From the NCBI GenBank assembly GCA_016785225.1, contig JAFBJZ010000939.1:744001-808000 (forward strand): a stretch of DNA of 64,000 nucleotides, in the 5' to 3' direction. This document shows positions 39,801 to 49,361 of this stretch, in pieces. The DNA comes from Psettodes erumei. Lineage: Eukaryota; Chordata; Actinopteri; Pleuronectiformes; Psettodidae. The translations under genes were made by a program, and so were the position numbers. Below the pieces are notes generated by a model. That model worked only from the letters and a program-made list of their open reading frames with translations. It searched no databases and was not told where the DNA came from. Within the stretch, counting starts at the first letter, position 1. Each line of letters opens with the position of its first letter.

Positions 39801-40200
39801 GCTGTTAGAGTTTGGATGACAAATCCATCATAAGCTCAACATTTGATTATTAATGGTTTAGATCTTCAATGTGACACTTTTTCACTTTATTAAGAGAAAG
39901 GTCCCGTGTAGCTTCTTGTCTTTAGGTAACTTTTAGGAAGGCCAAACACAAGCCACACCGTTTCCAGACTTTTTCCTGGCGTTATTACAAGTTACAACAA
40001 CCTGCAGATCAACACAGACATTTCTCAGTTCCTTCCTCGGCTAGCTAGCACTGGTAACTGTAAAGCTAACACGACAACTCGCACACATATGGAGGAGACC
40101 GTTAAAACGAGTCAGACCTGCTCTGCTTGCTGTGAAGTGCCGTGAGCTTCTTGTCGCAGGTGAAAATGAACCACTCTCCACAGAAACCTACGGCAGCCAT
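30828..40200 (-). CDS. wdr4: tRNA (guanine-N7-)-methyltransferase non-catalytic subunit WDR4
   Basis: WDR4 is the WD40 scaffold that pairs with METTL1 to make m7G46 in the variable loop of tRNAs (nuclear; yeast Trm82). Exons in transcript order: 40200-40118, 37734-37666, 37588-37442, 37365-37209, 36221-36109, 35750-35690, 35154-35056, 33503-33439, 32288-32102, 31255-31186, 31003-30828. Phases agree throughout and give 408 aa (human 412). The start is ATG at 40200 (MAAVGFCGEWF). Conserved blocks include FVFDCSAAEKK, LSDDSKRLVLFR, VADKSGDMYSFSV, GHLSML, TADRDEKIRVS, SFCLGH, SGSGDGTVKLWEYESGRKL, and a C-terminal YDNVTSYLQKKQQRLEEQQ helix with a Lys-rich tail. The DEKIR motif (about residues 167-171) keeps the residue matching human Arg170, whose loss causes microcephalic primordial dwarfism. 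The gene is convergent with pde9a and head-to-head with the ndufv3/F6 gene. Introns carry several decayed transposons. Confidence 0.97.
31620..31880 (+). mobile_element. Decayed transposase fragment (Tc1/mariner-like)
   Basis: Reading on the plus strand gives FLQQDNEPQRYKNT at about 31629. This resembles the QQDNDPKHT block (second catalytic Asp) of Tc1-type transposases. After further decay comes a stretch like DEHFRRRNVTRVF near 31800. It lies in the wdr4 intron 32101-31256, antisense to the gene. No ends were identified. Confidence 0.4.
32812..33319. mobile_element. Short DNA transposon remnant with 16-bp terminal inverted repeats
   Basis: TTTATTAGGAACACCT at 32812-32827 is matched by its exact reverse complement AGGTGTTCCTAATAAA at 33304-33319. 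The inside is about 475 bp and non-coding. It includes 'agccaatcatgtggcagcag', typical of a widespread fish repeat with these ends. The element sits in a wdr4 intron. Confidence 0.7.
33640..34332 (-). mobile_element. Decayed Tc1-family transposon in a wdr4 intron
   Basis: On the minus strand a transposase-like start MRSGKQLSEDF begins at 34332. Further on, IVWTEETKVEL (about 33980) corresponds to the first catalytic Asp block, followed by MKHGGGC and TAALHKVEGRMQ. A VWSPDLNKYVMKN stretch near 33690 recalls SPDLNPIE. The blocks occur in the correct order but in different frames with stops, so the copy is dead. It differs from the Tc1 copy at 11003-12645. Confidence 0.65.
38797..39795 (+). mobile_element. 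3' part of an L2/CR1-clade LINE, decayed
   Basis: A 262-codon frame (38797-39585) carries reverse-transcriptase landmarks: GAPHGTVLSPFLFTLYT, then LQKFSDDSAVVG (the catalytic FxDD box), TKELVVDIRR and KYLVMYLDNRLDW. A C-terminal ANRLNTLIHRAG...VVSERRMLSKI stretch follows. Between KNTAG and WGSRL about 30 codons are lost, with compensating frame changes (plus-strand 39230-39300), so the enzyme is defective. The 5' half is missing, as is usual for truncated LINE insertions. The 3' end is GAGGGATAAATAAAGTATTT followed by CTGATTCTGATT. It lies in wdr4 intron 1, antisense to wdr4. The clade name is from memory of similar fish elements. Confidence 0.8.
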
Positions 40201-41024
40201 GACTGTTGTGAGTAACGTGCGACGGTAGCCCCCACGCGGAGCGAGGAGGCGTGTCATTGTCGCGCGTTAATGACGACACAGCCTCACGCCCCCTCGAGAA
40301 AGTACAGAATGTACACATGAGTTGTCGGTGTTTGGGGTTTTGTTTTTGGGCGTTTCCTGTATGAAATATAAAAGTAAAGCTTTTGAAACCATGATAGAAA
40401 AAGAAAGTATCTAAGCATGCAAAATACCCCCCCCCCCCCAGCTGCGATGCGTGACGTCCAAACCCTCCTTAAATCTGATCATATCCAGGAGGAAAAGTGA
40501 GCGTTCAGTCAACCTCAGTCACATATATCAACACACAAATACTACTTTCATCGCGGATTAAATGTCTGAGTATTCAACCAGAGATATAACAATCACGGAA
40601 ACTCATAACGGACAAAACAAGCAGGGTTTTTGTCACGAAGGGGGCGTTCACTGTCTCTCACTCCTGTTACATAAAAGGTGAGCAGTTTGGACCGAGCCGT
40701 GGCCGCGCTGCTCTGAGCTGCACTGAACTGCTTCTGGACCACTGACCGTCGGAAAAGGTGCATACCACCGTCATTTATCAGAAGGTAACAGCCACCACAT
40801 ACTGTTGTTCTTCAGCTTGTTATTCTAAGGTTGCCTTTTATCCCGCTTAGACGCGGTCTGAGACTTAATCTCAGCTGTTTGTCAAAGAACTGTCGCGGCT
40901 CTGTTTTCGCGCACGATGCTTATACAGCAGCTCGCACGTCAAAAAGCGTTTCGAGTTGTTAATTCTGTGTTGATGATCTGTGTTTACTGAATTATCAGTA
41001 GACTGAGACGGACTGCGCGGAAAG
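40201..41024. promoter_or_regulatory. Head-to-head promoter region of wdr4 and the ndufv3/F6 gene
   Basis: The two start codons are 824 bp apart on opposite strands, so both promoters must share this interval unless 5' exons extend elsewhere. It contains an unbroken C run (about 40427-40439), a CRE-like TGACGTCC at about 40452, and an ATAAAAGG box at about 40671 ahead of the plus-strand gene. A possible 5'UTR splice donor (CAGAAG|gtaaca) is near 40784, with an acceptor (ttatcag) near 40998. Confidence 0.55.
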
Positions 41025-44000
41025 ATGGCGGCTTCCCTGCTGAGGATTGGACGGCTGGGCTGTATCAAGGTAATACCGGTTTAAACGTTAACAACGCAAT
41101 GCAATGTTTTGTCTCGTCGTCAGGAATGCTCTGTAAGTTAATTAATTAATTAATTAATTCCGATGGTGTGGGCTGCGTGTGCCTGTGTGGTTTTCACTTT
41201 TATCTAACCTCGTGGCTGCACTGTTAACCAGACTGTTACCGTCGCCGGATCACTGTTTTTTTTTAAATGAAAATGTCAGTAATTATCGTTGTTGTTATTG
41301 TTTTTTGTTGAAGCCGTTGCTTTCTTTGAGCTATCTGGGTGCATACCTCAGTGGAACAGCTTTAGATCAGACTCCAGGCCTGCCAACTGAGGCCGTAACA
41401 CTCAAATGCCAAGGACATTTGCATTGAGAGCATGGCGTGGTCTTAGCGCGTGTGTGAGCGTGCATGCATGCATGCATGCATGTGTGTGTCAGTGATTACA
41501 TTTGAATCGGTCCAGGCAGAAAAATGGTACAATGCCTGACAATTGACTTGGAAGAGGATAACTTATGCTAACTTAATTATGACGACGTTTTAAACGTCTG
41601 CAGGTTCTGGGTCAGGAGAATAGTGTGTAAACCATTGCTTCCTCAGTGGTAATACTGGTGTAGAAAAAATTACATCAGAAAACCCAGAATTTGGCCCACT
41701 AATCACTGACTGGTGGATTGATCCATCCTGCAGGGGTTTTGACAGTGCTCAGTTACTGCTTCTTTAAAGTAAGAACATACTCCTGTAACTGTGCGCGTTT
41801 GGACAGTGTTTGCAGGCTGAGAGCTGGAGCACTTTGAGCAGAGCACCTGCAGCTGTTGCATTTAGCACAAAATCTGGGGGTTCTAAGAAGTCGTCAAAAA
41901 AGAACAGCTCAGGTAAGTTTCACACCTCCTACTCCCCTGTGGAATGACAAAGTGTCAGTATCTATGTATATTATTTTTATTCAGTAAGATGAGGCATAAA
42001 CGTTAAGACAAGAAAGGCCTTCTTTGGGTGACGTAACAGGATTAACACGACAGATGAAAGGAAACAAAAAAAGGTAGTGAGTAATAGTCTCTAGGATATT
42101 GTATTGACTTTGTTGTACGTACACACATGTAGAGGGGCCAGGGGGGATTATAACAACAATGAATAAATGAAAATAATAGGCAGAGAGAATGAAGGATAAA
42201 AAAGCAAATAAAACAATGAAGCTGAGATTCCCTGGCACAGGTATCTTGTGATGTGTCGGGTTCAGTTCTGTTCTATTTACTTTCTGTTCATTAGTAGACT
42301 TGTGTATTCAGCTTTTGAGCACTGCTGGGGAGCGCCGCAAAGGTCAGGGGTGAGATGCCAACCCGTATGTTGAGCACATAACATGCAGCAGTTGTTCGGT
42401 CAAGGCTACAGGGTCACAGGGCAATTGTTTAAATAGAAAGCCCATTTAATCTGTTGCTGCTTTTGTCATCACTTGCAAAATGTGTGTGACGAATGTGGAC
42501 GTTGTTTTGCTCGACCCATCAAAACATCAATATAAAACGTGTATGCTCAGGGTATGAGGTGGATGACGTGGGTATCAGATTTGATACCCAATGGTATGAA
42601 AAAGTAATTGAACCCCTTTTTTAAAAAAAATTGTTTTGAAATGTGGTCTGATCTACACTGAGATTACAATTTGATCAATTCAATGAAATGCACAAACCAC
42701 AAATTACCGTATTATTCCTTTCCTATACTGAATATTATTCAAACATTCAGAGTGTAGGTTGCAAAAAGTGTGAACCCCTTGGCAACCTACCAACCAGAGT
42801 TGGCAGACCTGGGGTCTGTTCCAGAGAGTAGGCTTAACAAACTCTAAATTGATGAGGCCTGAGATGTGAAACATCAATACTGAAGATACTGGGATTCACC
42901 ATGGCTATGGGTAAAGTATGGTAATCTAGTGGAGCTGGAGAGGTTAATGTGTTGCAATGCACATTTATTTTGAAAAAAGAATAGCAGTAGTGACACAGCC
43001 TGAGTTGAATGGATATAAAGTTTTGTTAAATTCAATCTTTAATCATACAGTTTCAGCTGTAATTTGATGGGGACCGAGTGATGCTCAGAGCAGAGGATGA
43101 AAATGTAGATCTGTAATTATAACCTTACAGTCTGACCCAGCAACAGCCTCATGATTTTGGTAATTTGCTGCTGAGGTTAAAACCGAGTGTAATTTTTTTT
43201 TTTTTTTTTTTTTCGATTTGACATTTAATGTCTGTATTTCAACATGTAGTAAAGTTAAATGTAGTAACTTAATGCTGTTAGACTATATGCAGCCTATACT
43301 TCAACACTCACTTGTAAACTTAATGTAGTTTAGCGGACTGATTCATAATCTGACAAACTGTCAGATTGTGAATCAGTTCGCTAATGTCTGCAGAGTCTCT
43401 GTGTTTAAAGAGAGAAACCCAGGGTTTATTGATTTAAAAAGTTGCCAGCGAGCAGGTTAGCTTCACAAGTTTCCCATCCTCTCAGAGAAACTCCAGAGTT
43501 TTTACTTTACCAGTCCAGGTGAGAAAAACACTGAGATGTCAGAAGACTTAAGATGAAGAATTGATTTGGATGAAACTGGACTGCTTTTTAATGGGTGTGT
43601 TCACTAAAGATACATATTATTTTTTTTGTGTGTGTGTTATCAGCTCAAGCACGTTGTGTTTCTTTGTACTTGTTACCTTGATGATCGGATCACATTTTAT
43701 AAACCATTAACATAGGAAGCAAGGGAATTCAAAGGGATTTTGCGACTAACCCTAATTATTATTTTCTGACTTGAACCAGAGTTCATTATTTTGACTTCTT
43801 GCTTTTCTGCCACAGGTTTTGAAAATTACTTCACTGTCAAACTGCCCTTAGGTCTTTGATTATAATTATCTCAGTATAAAGCCGTCATGGTCAAAGTTAC
43901 AATTGTTTGTTTTCTCAGATTTTCTATAATACATTTAACATATTCCTTTGGTAATATCGTAGGCCTTTAATGTTTTTCTTCTTTTAAATTTCTTTTTTTT

Positions 44001-47000
44001 ATTTTCCTGTAAACCTGTATCAGATACCACCTTCCCATATCTTCTGTTTTGTAAATATGTGCATTTTTTTTCAAATGTGGGTTTGTAGTTGATGTTCTTC
44101 AACTATATACCTGCGTTTTTATATAAAAACAAAAAAAAAATAATGCATCTTGTCTGCTTGCCCTCCTCCTTCGTTCTAGACAAAAACCAGACTAAAACAT
44201 ACTTCGATTTAGAGAAACTTGTCCAGCACAAGACATATGAGTTACCCAAGAAAGAAGTTTGTCCAGCAACAGCAGCTGCAGTGGCAACAGCAGCTACAAC
44301 TAAACCAGCTGCAGAGCCCATGTCCCCTGCTGCTGCTGCTGCACCTGAGGTGGTGGCAACCACCCCTGCGGCAGAGGCTGCCACCCCGGTCAATCAGGCC
44401 CCACCAGCAGCTGAAGCCCCCCCTGCTGTCGAAGCAGTCGTCAAATCTCCCCCAGCAGCAGAAGCTGCATCTGTTGCTGAAGCTGCACCAGTCACTGAAG
44501 CCTCTGCTGAAGCCATATCAGTGACTGAAGCTGTCGCTGAAGCCATTCCAGTGACTGAGGCTGTCGCTGAAGCCATTCCAGTGGTTGAGGCTGTCGCTGA
44601 AGCCATTCCAGTGGTTGAGGCTGTCGCTGAAGCTGTTATTGAAGCTGTACCAGTGGTTGCTGCATCTATACCCGAAGCTGCTGCTGCCCCTCCACCAGCT
44701 GAAACACTTGCTGAAGCAGCTGTTCTTGCCACTCCCGTTACCGAAGCTCCCACTGAAGCTGCAGCTGAAGCCCCAGCTACTGAAGCAGCGTCAGTGCTTG
44801 AAAATGCTCCAGCTGAACCTCCTATTGTAGTGGCCCCTGAAGCCACAGCTGCAGAGTCTGCACCTGCTGCTGAAGCTCATATTGAAGCTGCTCCTGAAGA
44901 ACCTACTGAACCAGCCGTGGAAGCTGCCCCAGAATTTGTCACCTCTGAAGCGGCCCCAGAACCGTCGGCTGAAGCCTCTCCCGTCGAAGCGGCCCCAGAA
45001 TTGGCGGCTGAAGCGGCCCCAGAACCTGTGGCTGAAGCCTCTCCCGTCGAAGCGGCCCCAGAACCGGCGGCTGAAGCGGCCCCAGAACCTGTGGCTGAAG
45101 CCTCTCCCGTCGAAGCGGCCCCAGAACCGGCGGCTGAAGCCTCTCCCGTCGAAGCGGCCCCAGAACCTGCGGCGGAAGCCTCTCCCGTCGAAGCGCCCCC
45201 AGAACCGGCGGCTGAAGCCTCTCCCGTCGAAGTGGCCCCAGAACCGGCGGCTGAAGCCTCTCCTGTCGAAGCGGCCCCAGAACCTGCTTCTGCTGAGACT
45301 GCAGCTGAAGTTTCTACCCCCGTGGAGAGTGCTGAGGAGCTGGTGGACCCCGCTCCAGTCGTAGCTGAAACTGCAGGAGAGGAAATGCAGATGGAGGCCC
45401 CAGCTGAACCAGTTGAACCATACGAGGGTACACAATACAACCTCCCCCTCCCCCACTCTTTCCTCTGTGGATCCTCCAGTCTACCAGCACTCATTTTCAC
45501 CATTTTTGCAAATCTACAGTAGTTGTTTGTGATGAGTGTAAGGATAAATTGTAAAGATACCCAACATCACAAACACTTCTTTTGTTCTAGCCATGCACAG
45601 CTTGTTCCTAACACAAAGACCTCAAACTTCTCTCCTCCTCCTTCCTCCCTTCCAGTTCTTACACTTATTTGGGAGTCACAAGATAAAAAAAAATATGTAA
45701 TGAATTCCTCCATGTTTTGATCCAATTTGGGGGGGAGGGGGTCTCTTTTGCTAACAGATAAAGTGTAAATGTAAACTTTCCTTCCCTTCTCTTTTCACAT
45801 TGAGACTGCAGCCTGTTTGCTGTGTGGCGTCGACGGGGAAGATTTCAAAGTGCTAAGAGTGCAAAGTTCTTTGGACTTCACTGTTCAGTGATTTGAATAA
45901 GTACACTGTTGATAATTGTAAATGTGTAGCCTAGCATGACCTATCACAGCAACTTTTAAATCTTTCGACTGACCTGACCTTTCATAATTTTGGTTTTTCC
46001 TGTCTGACCCCTGTATCTGTCCACCACTCCCAGGTGCTGTTTTGTGCATGAGGGTTACAGTTGAAACTGGGTGTGCTCTAATGGAAAGATGATTCCAAGT
46101 GCATGAACCTGGTTTAAGAGTATTTTTGTGTAAAGAGAAATTAATCTTTTTTTTTTCCCCTCCTTGTGGCTCTCAGCTCAAATAGACCCAATTCAGAGGC
46201 TCTTCCTGGATGCCATACGCGACTACTCAACAAAAAGCAAGTGAGTCCCACTGCTTCCATCTGTATTTCAGCAGGGTATCTCACAGGGCCGCTGTTCTCT
46301 GGTTAGCTTTACTGGCATTTAGAAGTGCTTCAAGTTCAATATTTTGGATATTTGAGGAAAGGGTTTCACCTGTCAAAATTACAGCTCAGCTGACCATGTC
46401 ACAATATATACAGTGTGTACGTGTGTTGATCTTGTAGTTGCTTTTGCTTGTATCACAAAACCAAATCTAAATTTCCTAGAAGTCTCTTCCTTTTATTACA
46501 TTACATTATATCTTGTCTTAGACACATTCTTTGGCCTACTTTATTATTATTAATAATAATAATAATAATAATCTATAACTGACCTGCAGTTTATCGTGTA
46601 ACACACAAAAAATAAAATAAACTAACTACACAATATTAGATTAATTTGGCCCTGAAAATAGTAGTAGATTTAATAGATTTTAACTTTTAGAAATCCCCTC
46701 ATGTTGAACTGTCTGTCACTCACTGCTTCTTACACAGTATATATGACACTTCAGGTCAATCAGTTGAGATGATGTCCCCTTATCATAATTTTTGCACCAT
46801 CAGTGGCCGAGGTTGTATGTGCTGTATTGCTCAGCCCCAGGCATATTGATTTGATAAAGATGTTTTAAATCTTTAAAAATGTCTCCCAAAGGTTGTTTCA
46901 TTTTTTAAAGAATGTTGTAATTATCTACAGCAGTCTAGGTTTAAATCAAGCCTTACTCAAACATGCTGTGTAAAGCCCTACACCTCCCACACTTTCTATA

Positions 47001-49111
47001 TTGACAGAAACCTATTTTAATATATTATACTGTATAGTCTCATTAATTGATTGCAAATTGATTTTACTAAAGAGCCAGATGTAGTGCAGTTGTCCAAATA
47101 CTTTACTTATATTTAATTTCTGGACTGTCTATTTGGTGCTCCAGTGAGTATTTCTGGCAGGCAATGGAGGATAAAGTCAATACTTAACTTTTAATCTTGC
47201 GTTGTCTTATGTTTGTTCTATCAAAATAATTTTATGATCAGACATTGACCTGATTGAATTATTCAAACTGATAACTTTGATATTTGTGTTCCTCCTGCAG
47301 GACCACTGGGGGGCTAGTCGATACAGGGGCCGAGTACGAGAAGGCTTTGGCTGACGAGATCGCAAAGCTTCAGAGGCTTTATGGTGGTGGAGACCTTGAA
47401 TCTTTCCCAGAGTTTAAATTCACAGGTGTGTTAAGTTCATCAGGTATCAGTCAACGAGTAAAACGTGTGTTTCTCTGTGAACAGCGCTGCTTTGTTGTGT
47501 GCTGTATATTTACCAGCCAACAATACTGTTTTTGTGTGTCTGTGTGATACACATCAGTCATATTGAATAAGCAGCTAAAGGTGACACATTCTAATTCCAC
47601 TATTCCATCACATACATGGATCTTAATTGTTACATATTTTAATGACTACGGGGTCGTAAAGGAGGATTAGGCTTCTTGTGTGTTTTAGTCCATACAGTCA
47701 ATAGCTATTATTTTTCAAAACCATGCCTGTTCCTGACTATCACTGCTCAAAAATGCTTCCACTAGTGTCTTCTGAAGGAGCCTTTCAAACAATTGCTAAT
47801 ATTTGTTGAATACTGAAGCTGTTTCTGAGCTCACACACACACACATGCATTCATAAAGAGCATATTGGGGGCGGGACTGAGGAAGACAGACATGACATTA
47901 GGTAGAAGTACAGACTAGCTTGTGATGGGGTCACACCACTTGTGCTGCCTCTCAGCAATATGGTAATGACTACTAAGTAGTCATTGGTTGGAATGTCAAC
48001 ATGTTGACAGCCATTTCGGCTGCTGTGATCCAATCACAAGATTGCTTCTCGTTCCTGCTGTGAACATCCCCTGAAGTTGTTTGTTTTTTGGTACATTTCA
48101 TACTGATAAATTTAAAGATGCAATTCATATTATGGCAAACTGCCAGAAAAGGGTGGATTGAACCCTTTAGGTTGGTAGTGTTGTCATGTCCGAGGCCTGT
48201 TAATGAGTGAGGATTAAGTGGAGCATGAGATTTACAGAAACTGAGGCAGTACAGGATACATTGTACTGGAATACGTACGACGTGGTGAACAGGGAGCTGA
48301 GCTGGGAGGCAAAGCTTCCCATTTACCTGTCAGTCTACGTTCCAGTCCTCACCTGTGAACCAACTGTCCTGACTCACAGTGGAGGTGCTGCTCCTTCGTG
48401 TCACAAGCAGCCACTTCAGGTGGTTCAGGTATCTGATCAGGATGCTCCTCTGGGAGACTTTCTGGCAAGATATAACTGAGAGGAGGCCAGGAGTCACTCG
48501 GGTCCTCCAGGAGGAGCTGGACAGTGTTGCTGGAGAGAAGGCCATCTGGACTTTGTTAACCTGCTCTTACAATGATCCAGCAGTGGTTGAAAATGGATGG
48601 ACGAATGAATGAACTAAATGGCAACAACAAAATATATATTTAAATTAACCTACAGTAATCTGCAAGATCCTTATTTTTTAAGTTACACTTTCCAAGCAAC
48701 ATGAACTCTACACTGTGAGATTCAGCTCGCTGGCGAAAGTGTGGTCGGAACGGTGGTCACACTTTGTCCGCACCGAAACATGACAAAAGCTAAAAAGGTG
48801 ACAAATTAAGAAAAGGTGTCAGAGCAACAGCAGCAGGTCACATATACATTGCCACGGGAGCTCAAAAAAAACAGAAAATTCCTTTGGATACACATGGAAT
48901 GAATTAAATCAATTTATATAAATTAAAATGTAAAAAGCACAATGTTGATTTCATGTTTTCAGCAGAAGAACCTTTTTGATGATATTTTACTGATCTGTAA
49001 CCTATGACACTGATTGATGAGGGTTACTAATCAGAGATGCACTAAGTTAACAGCTGTGATTTATGTTTTTGTTTTTTAGAGCCCAAGTTGGATGAAGTTT
49101 CCCAGAAGTGA
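41025..49111 (+). CDS. Chimeric NDUFV3-like / ATP synthase coupling factor 6 protein
   Basis: Exons: 41025-41069, 41816-41912, 44180-45427, 46177-46240, 47301-47425, 49080-49111. Exons 1-2 encode a presequence-like MAASLLRIGRLGCIK plus a Ser/Lys-rich stretch. Exon 1 is almost the same as exon 1 of ndufv3 at 51331. Exon 3 is a 416-codon Ala/Glu/Pro-rich cassette with ndufv3-like ends. Exons 4-6 encode a complete mature-type F6 domain: IDPIQRLFLDAIRDYSTKSK, TGGLVDTGAEYEKAL, KLQRLYGGGDLESFPEFKFT and EPKLDEVSQK. In ATP synthase, F6 sits in the peripheral stalk with subunits b, d and OSCP in the inner mitochondrial membrane. Exon 3 is phase 1/1. Skipping it gives a 120-aa protein, close to the 108-aa human F6 precursor; including it gives 536 aa. 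I see all splice sites, but which isoform is made is inference. It may be the fish F6 gene itself or an extra copy. Confidence 0.85.
42590..42800. mobile_element. Decayed DNA-transposon end ('gaacccctt' type)
   Basis: The segment opens with 'atgaaaaagtaattgaaccc', has 'gtggtctgatctacactgag', and repeats 'aaaaagtgtgaacccctt' near 42763. The same kind of opening occurs at 62575, so the two look like remnants of one repeat family. No coding part is intact. Confidence 0.4.
43331..43383. repeat. 53-nt near-perfect hairpin
   Basis: Two 25-nt arms (43331-43355 and 43359-43383) pair at 23 of 25 positions around a 3-nt AAC loop. The left arm starts TAGCGGACTGATTC and the right ends GAATCAGTTCGCTA. 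It lies in intron 2 of the chimeric gene. Confidence 0.9.
44521..44640 (+). repeat. In-frame 30-bp coding repeat
   Basis: Four consecutive 30-bp units (44521, 44551, 44581 and 44611) encode variants of VTEAVAEAIP. The last unit diverges in its final ten bases. The period is a multiple of three, so length changes keep the frame. Confidence 0.9.
44947..45285 (+). repeat. In-frame 39-bp coding minisatellite
   Basis: Units encode EAAPEPAAEASPV (13 aa, 39 bp). Two units are lengthened by 24 bp (an extra EAAPEPVA) to 63 bp. The units are nearly identical at the DNA level, down to the CTCCCGTCGAAG boundary. This indicates recent expansion or homogenisation inside a coding exon. Confidence 0.95.
48360..48625 (+). 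mobile_element. Degenerate LINE 3' fragment
   Basis: The translated stretch HFRWFRYLIRML, ERRPGVTRVLQEELDSVAGE and AIWTLL follows the C-terminal end of a common fish non-LTR retrotransposon (RWFGHLVRMP, EELEEVAGE in the intact family, as remembered). The 3' end 'gaaaatggatggacgaatga' resembles that family's simple-repeat tail. It lies in the last intron of the chimeric gene. Confidence 0.6.
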
Positions 49112-49355
49112 GCACCAGCAGTTTGCAATGAACCTTTTTTACTGATGCCTTTTTCCTGTACATCTTTACTCCATAGTGGAATGTTAGGTCTTCTTACTGT
49201 CAGTTACAAAAACCCCTTGCACCTCATTTTGTAAGTGAGGATAAAGCTGTTTCAGTAGTTAGATCTTAAGCATCATGCACTGTGTTCATAGTGAACTTAG
49301 AGCTGTGACACAATCTTTGTGCAGATCCACTGATGAGCTGTGTGTGAAGAGAGCC

Positions 49356-49361
49356 AATAAA
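49356..49361 (+). promoter_or_regulatory. Polyadenylation signal of the chimeric gene
   Basis: AATAAA lies about 245 bases after the TGA at 49109-49111. Confidence 0.6.

Larger units (their letters stand above)
44180..45427 (+). other. Long cassette exon 3 of the chimeric gene
   Basis: This is a 1248-bp exon, phase 1 at both ends, so it can be skipped without a frame change. It starts DKNQTKTYFDLEKLVQHKTY and then ELPKKE, which loosely matches the start of the human NDUFV3 long-isoform exon. The bulk is Ala/Glu/Pro/Val repeats. The end, SAEELVDPAPVVAETAGEE, closely matches the end of exon 3 in ndufv3 (SAEELRDPAAVEAEAAEVE). The donor GAGG|gtacac and the first intron bases are also shared with ndufv3. 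Confidence 0.85.

Noticed and set aside
44394..45503. Long open frames on the minus strand and other frames opposite the chimeric gene's exon 3
   Set aside because: They are low-complexity shadows (Gly/Ser/Ala or Arg/Phe/Trp repeats) of the in-frame 30-bp and 39-bp repeats and have no splice or start context.
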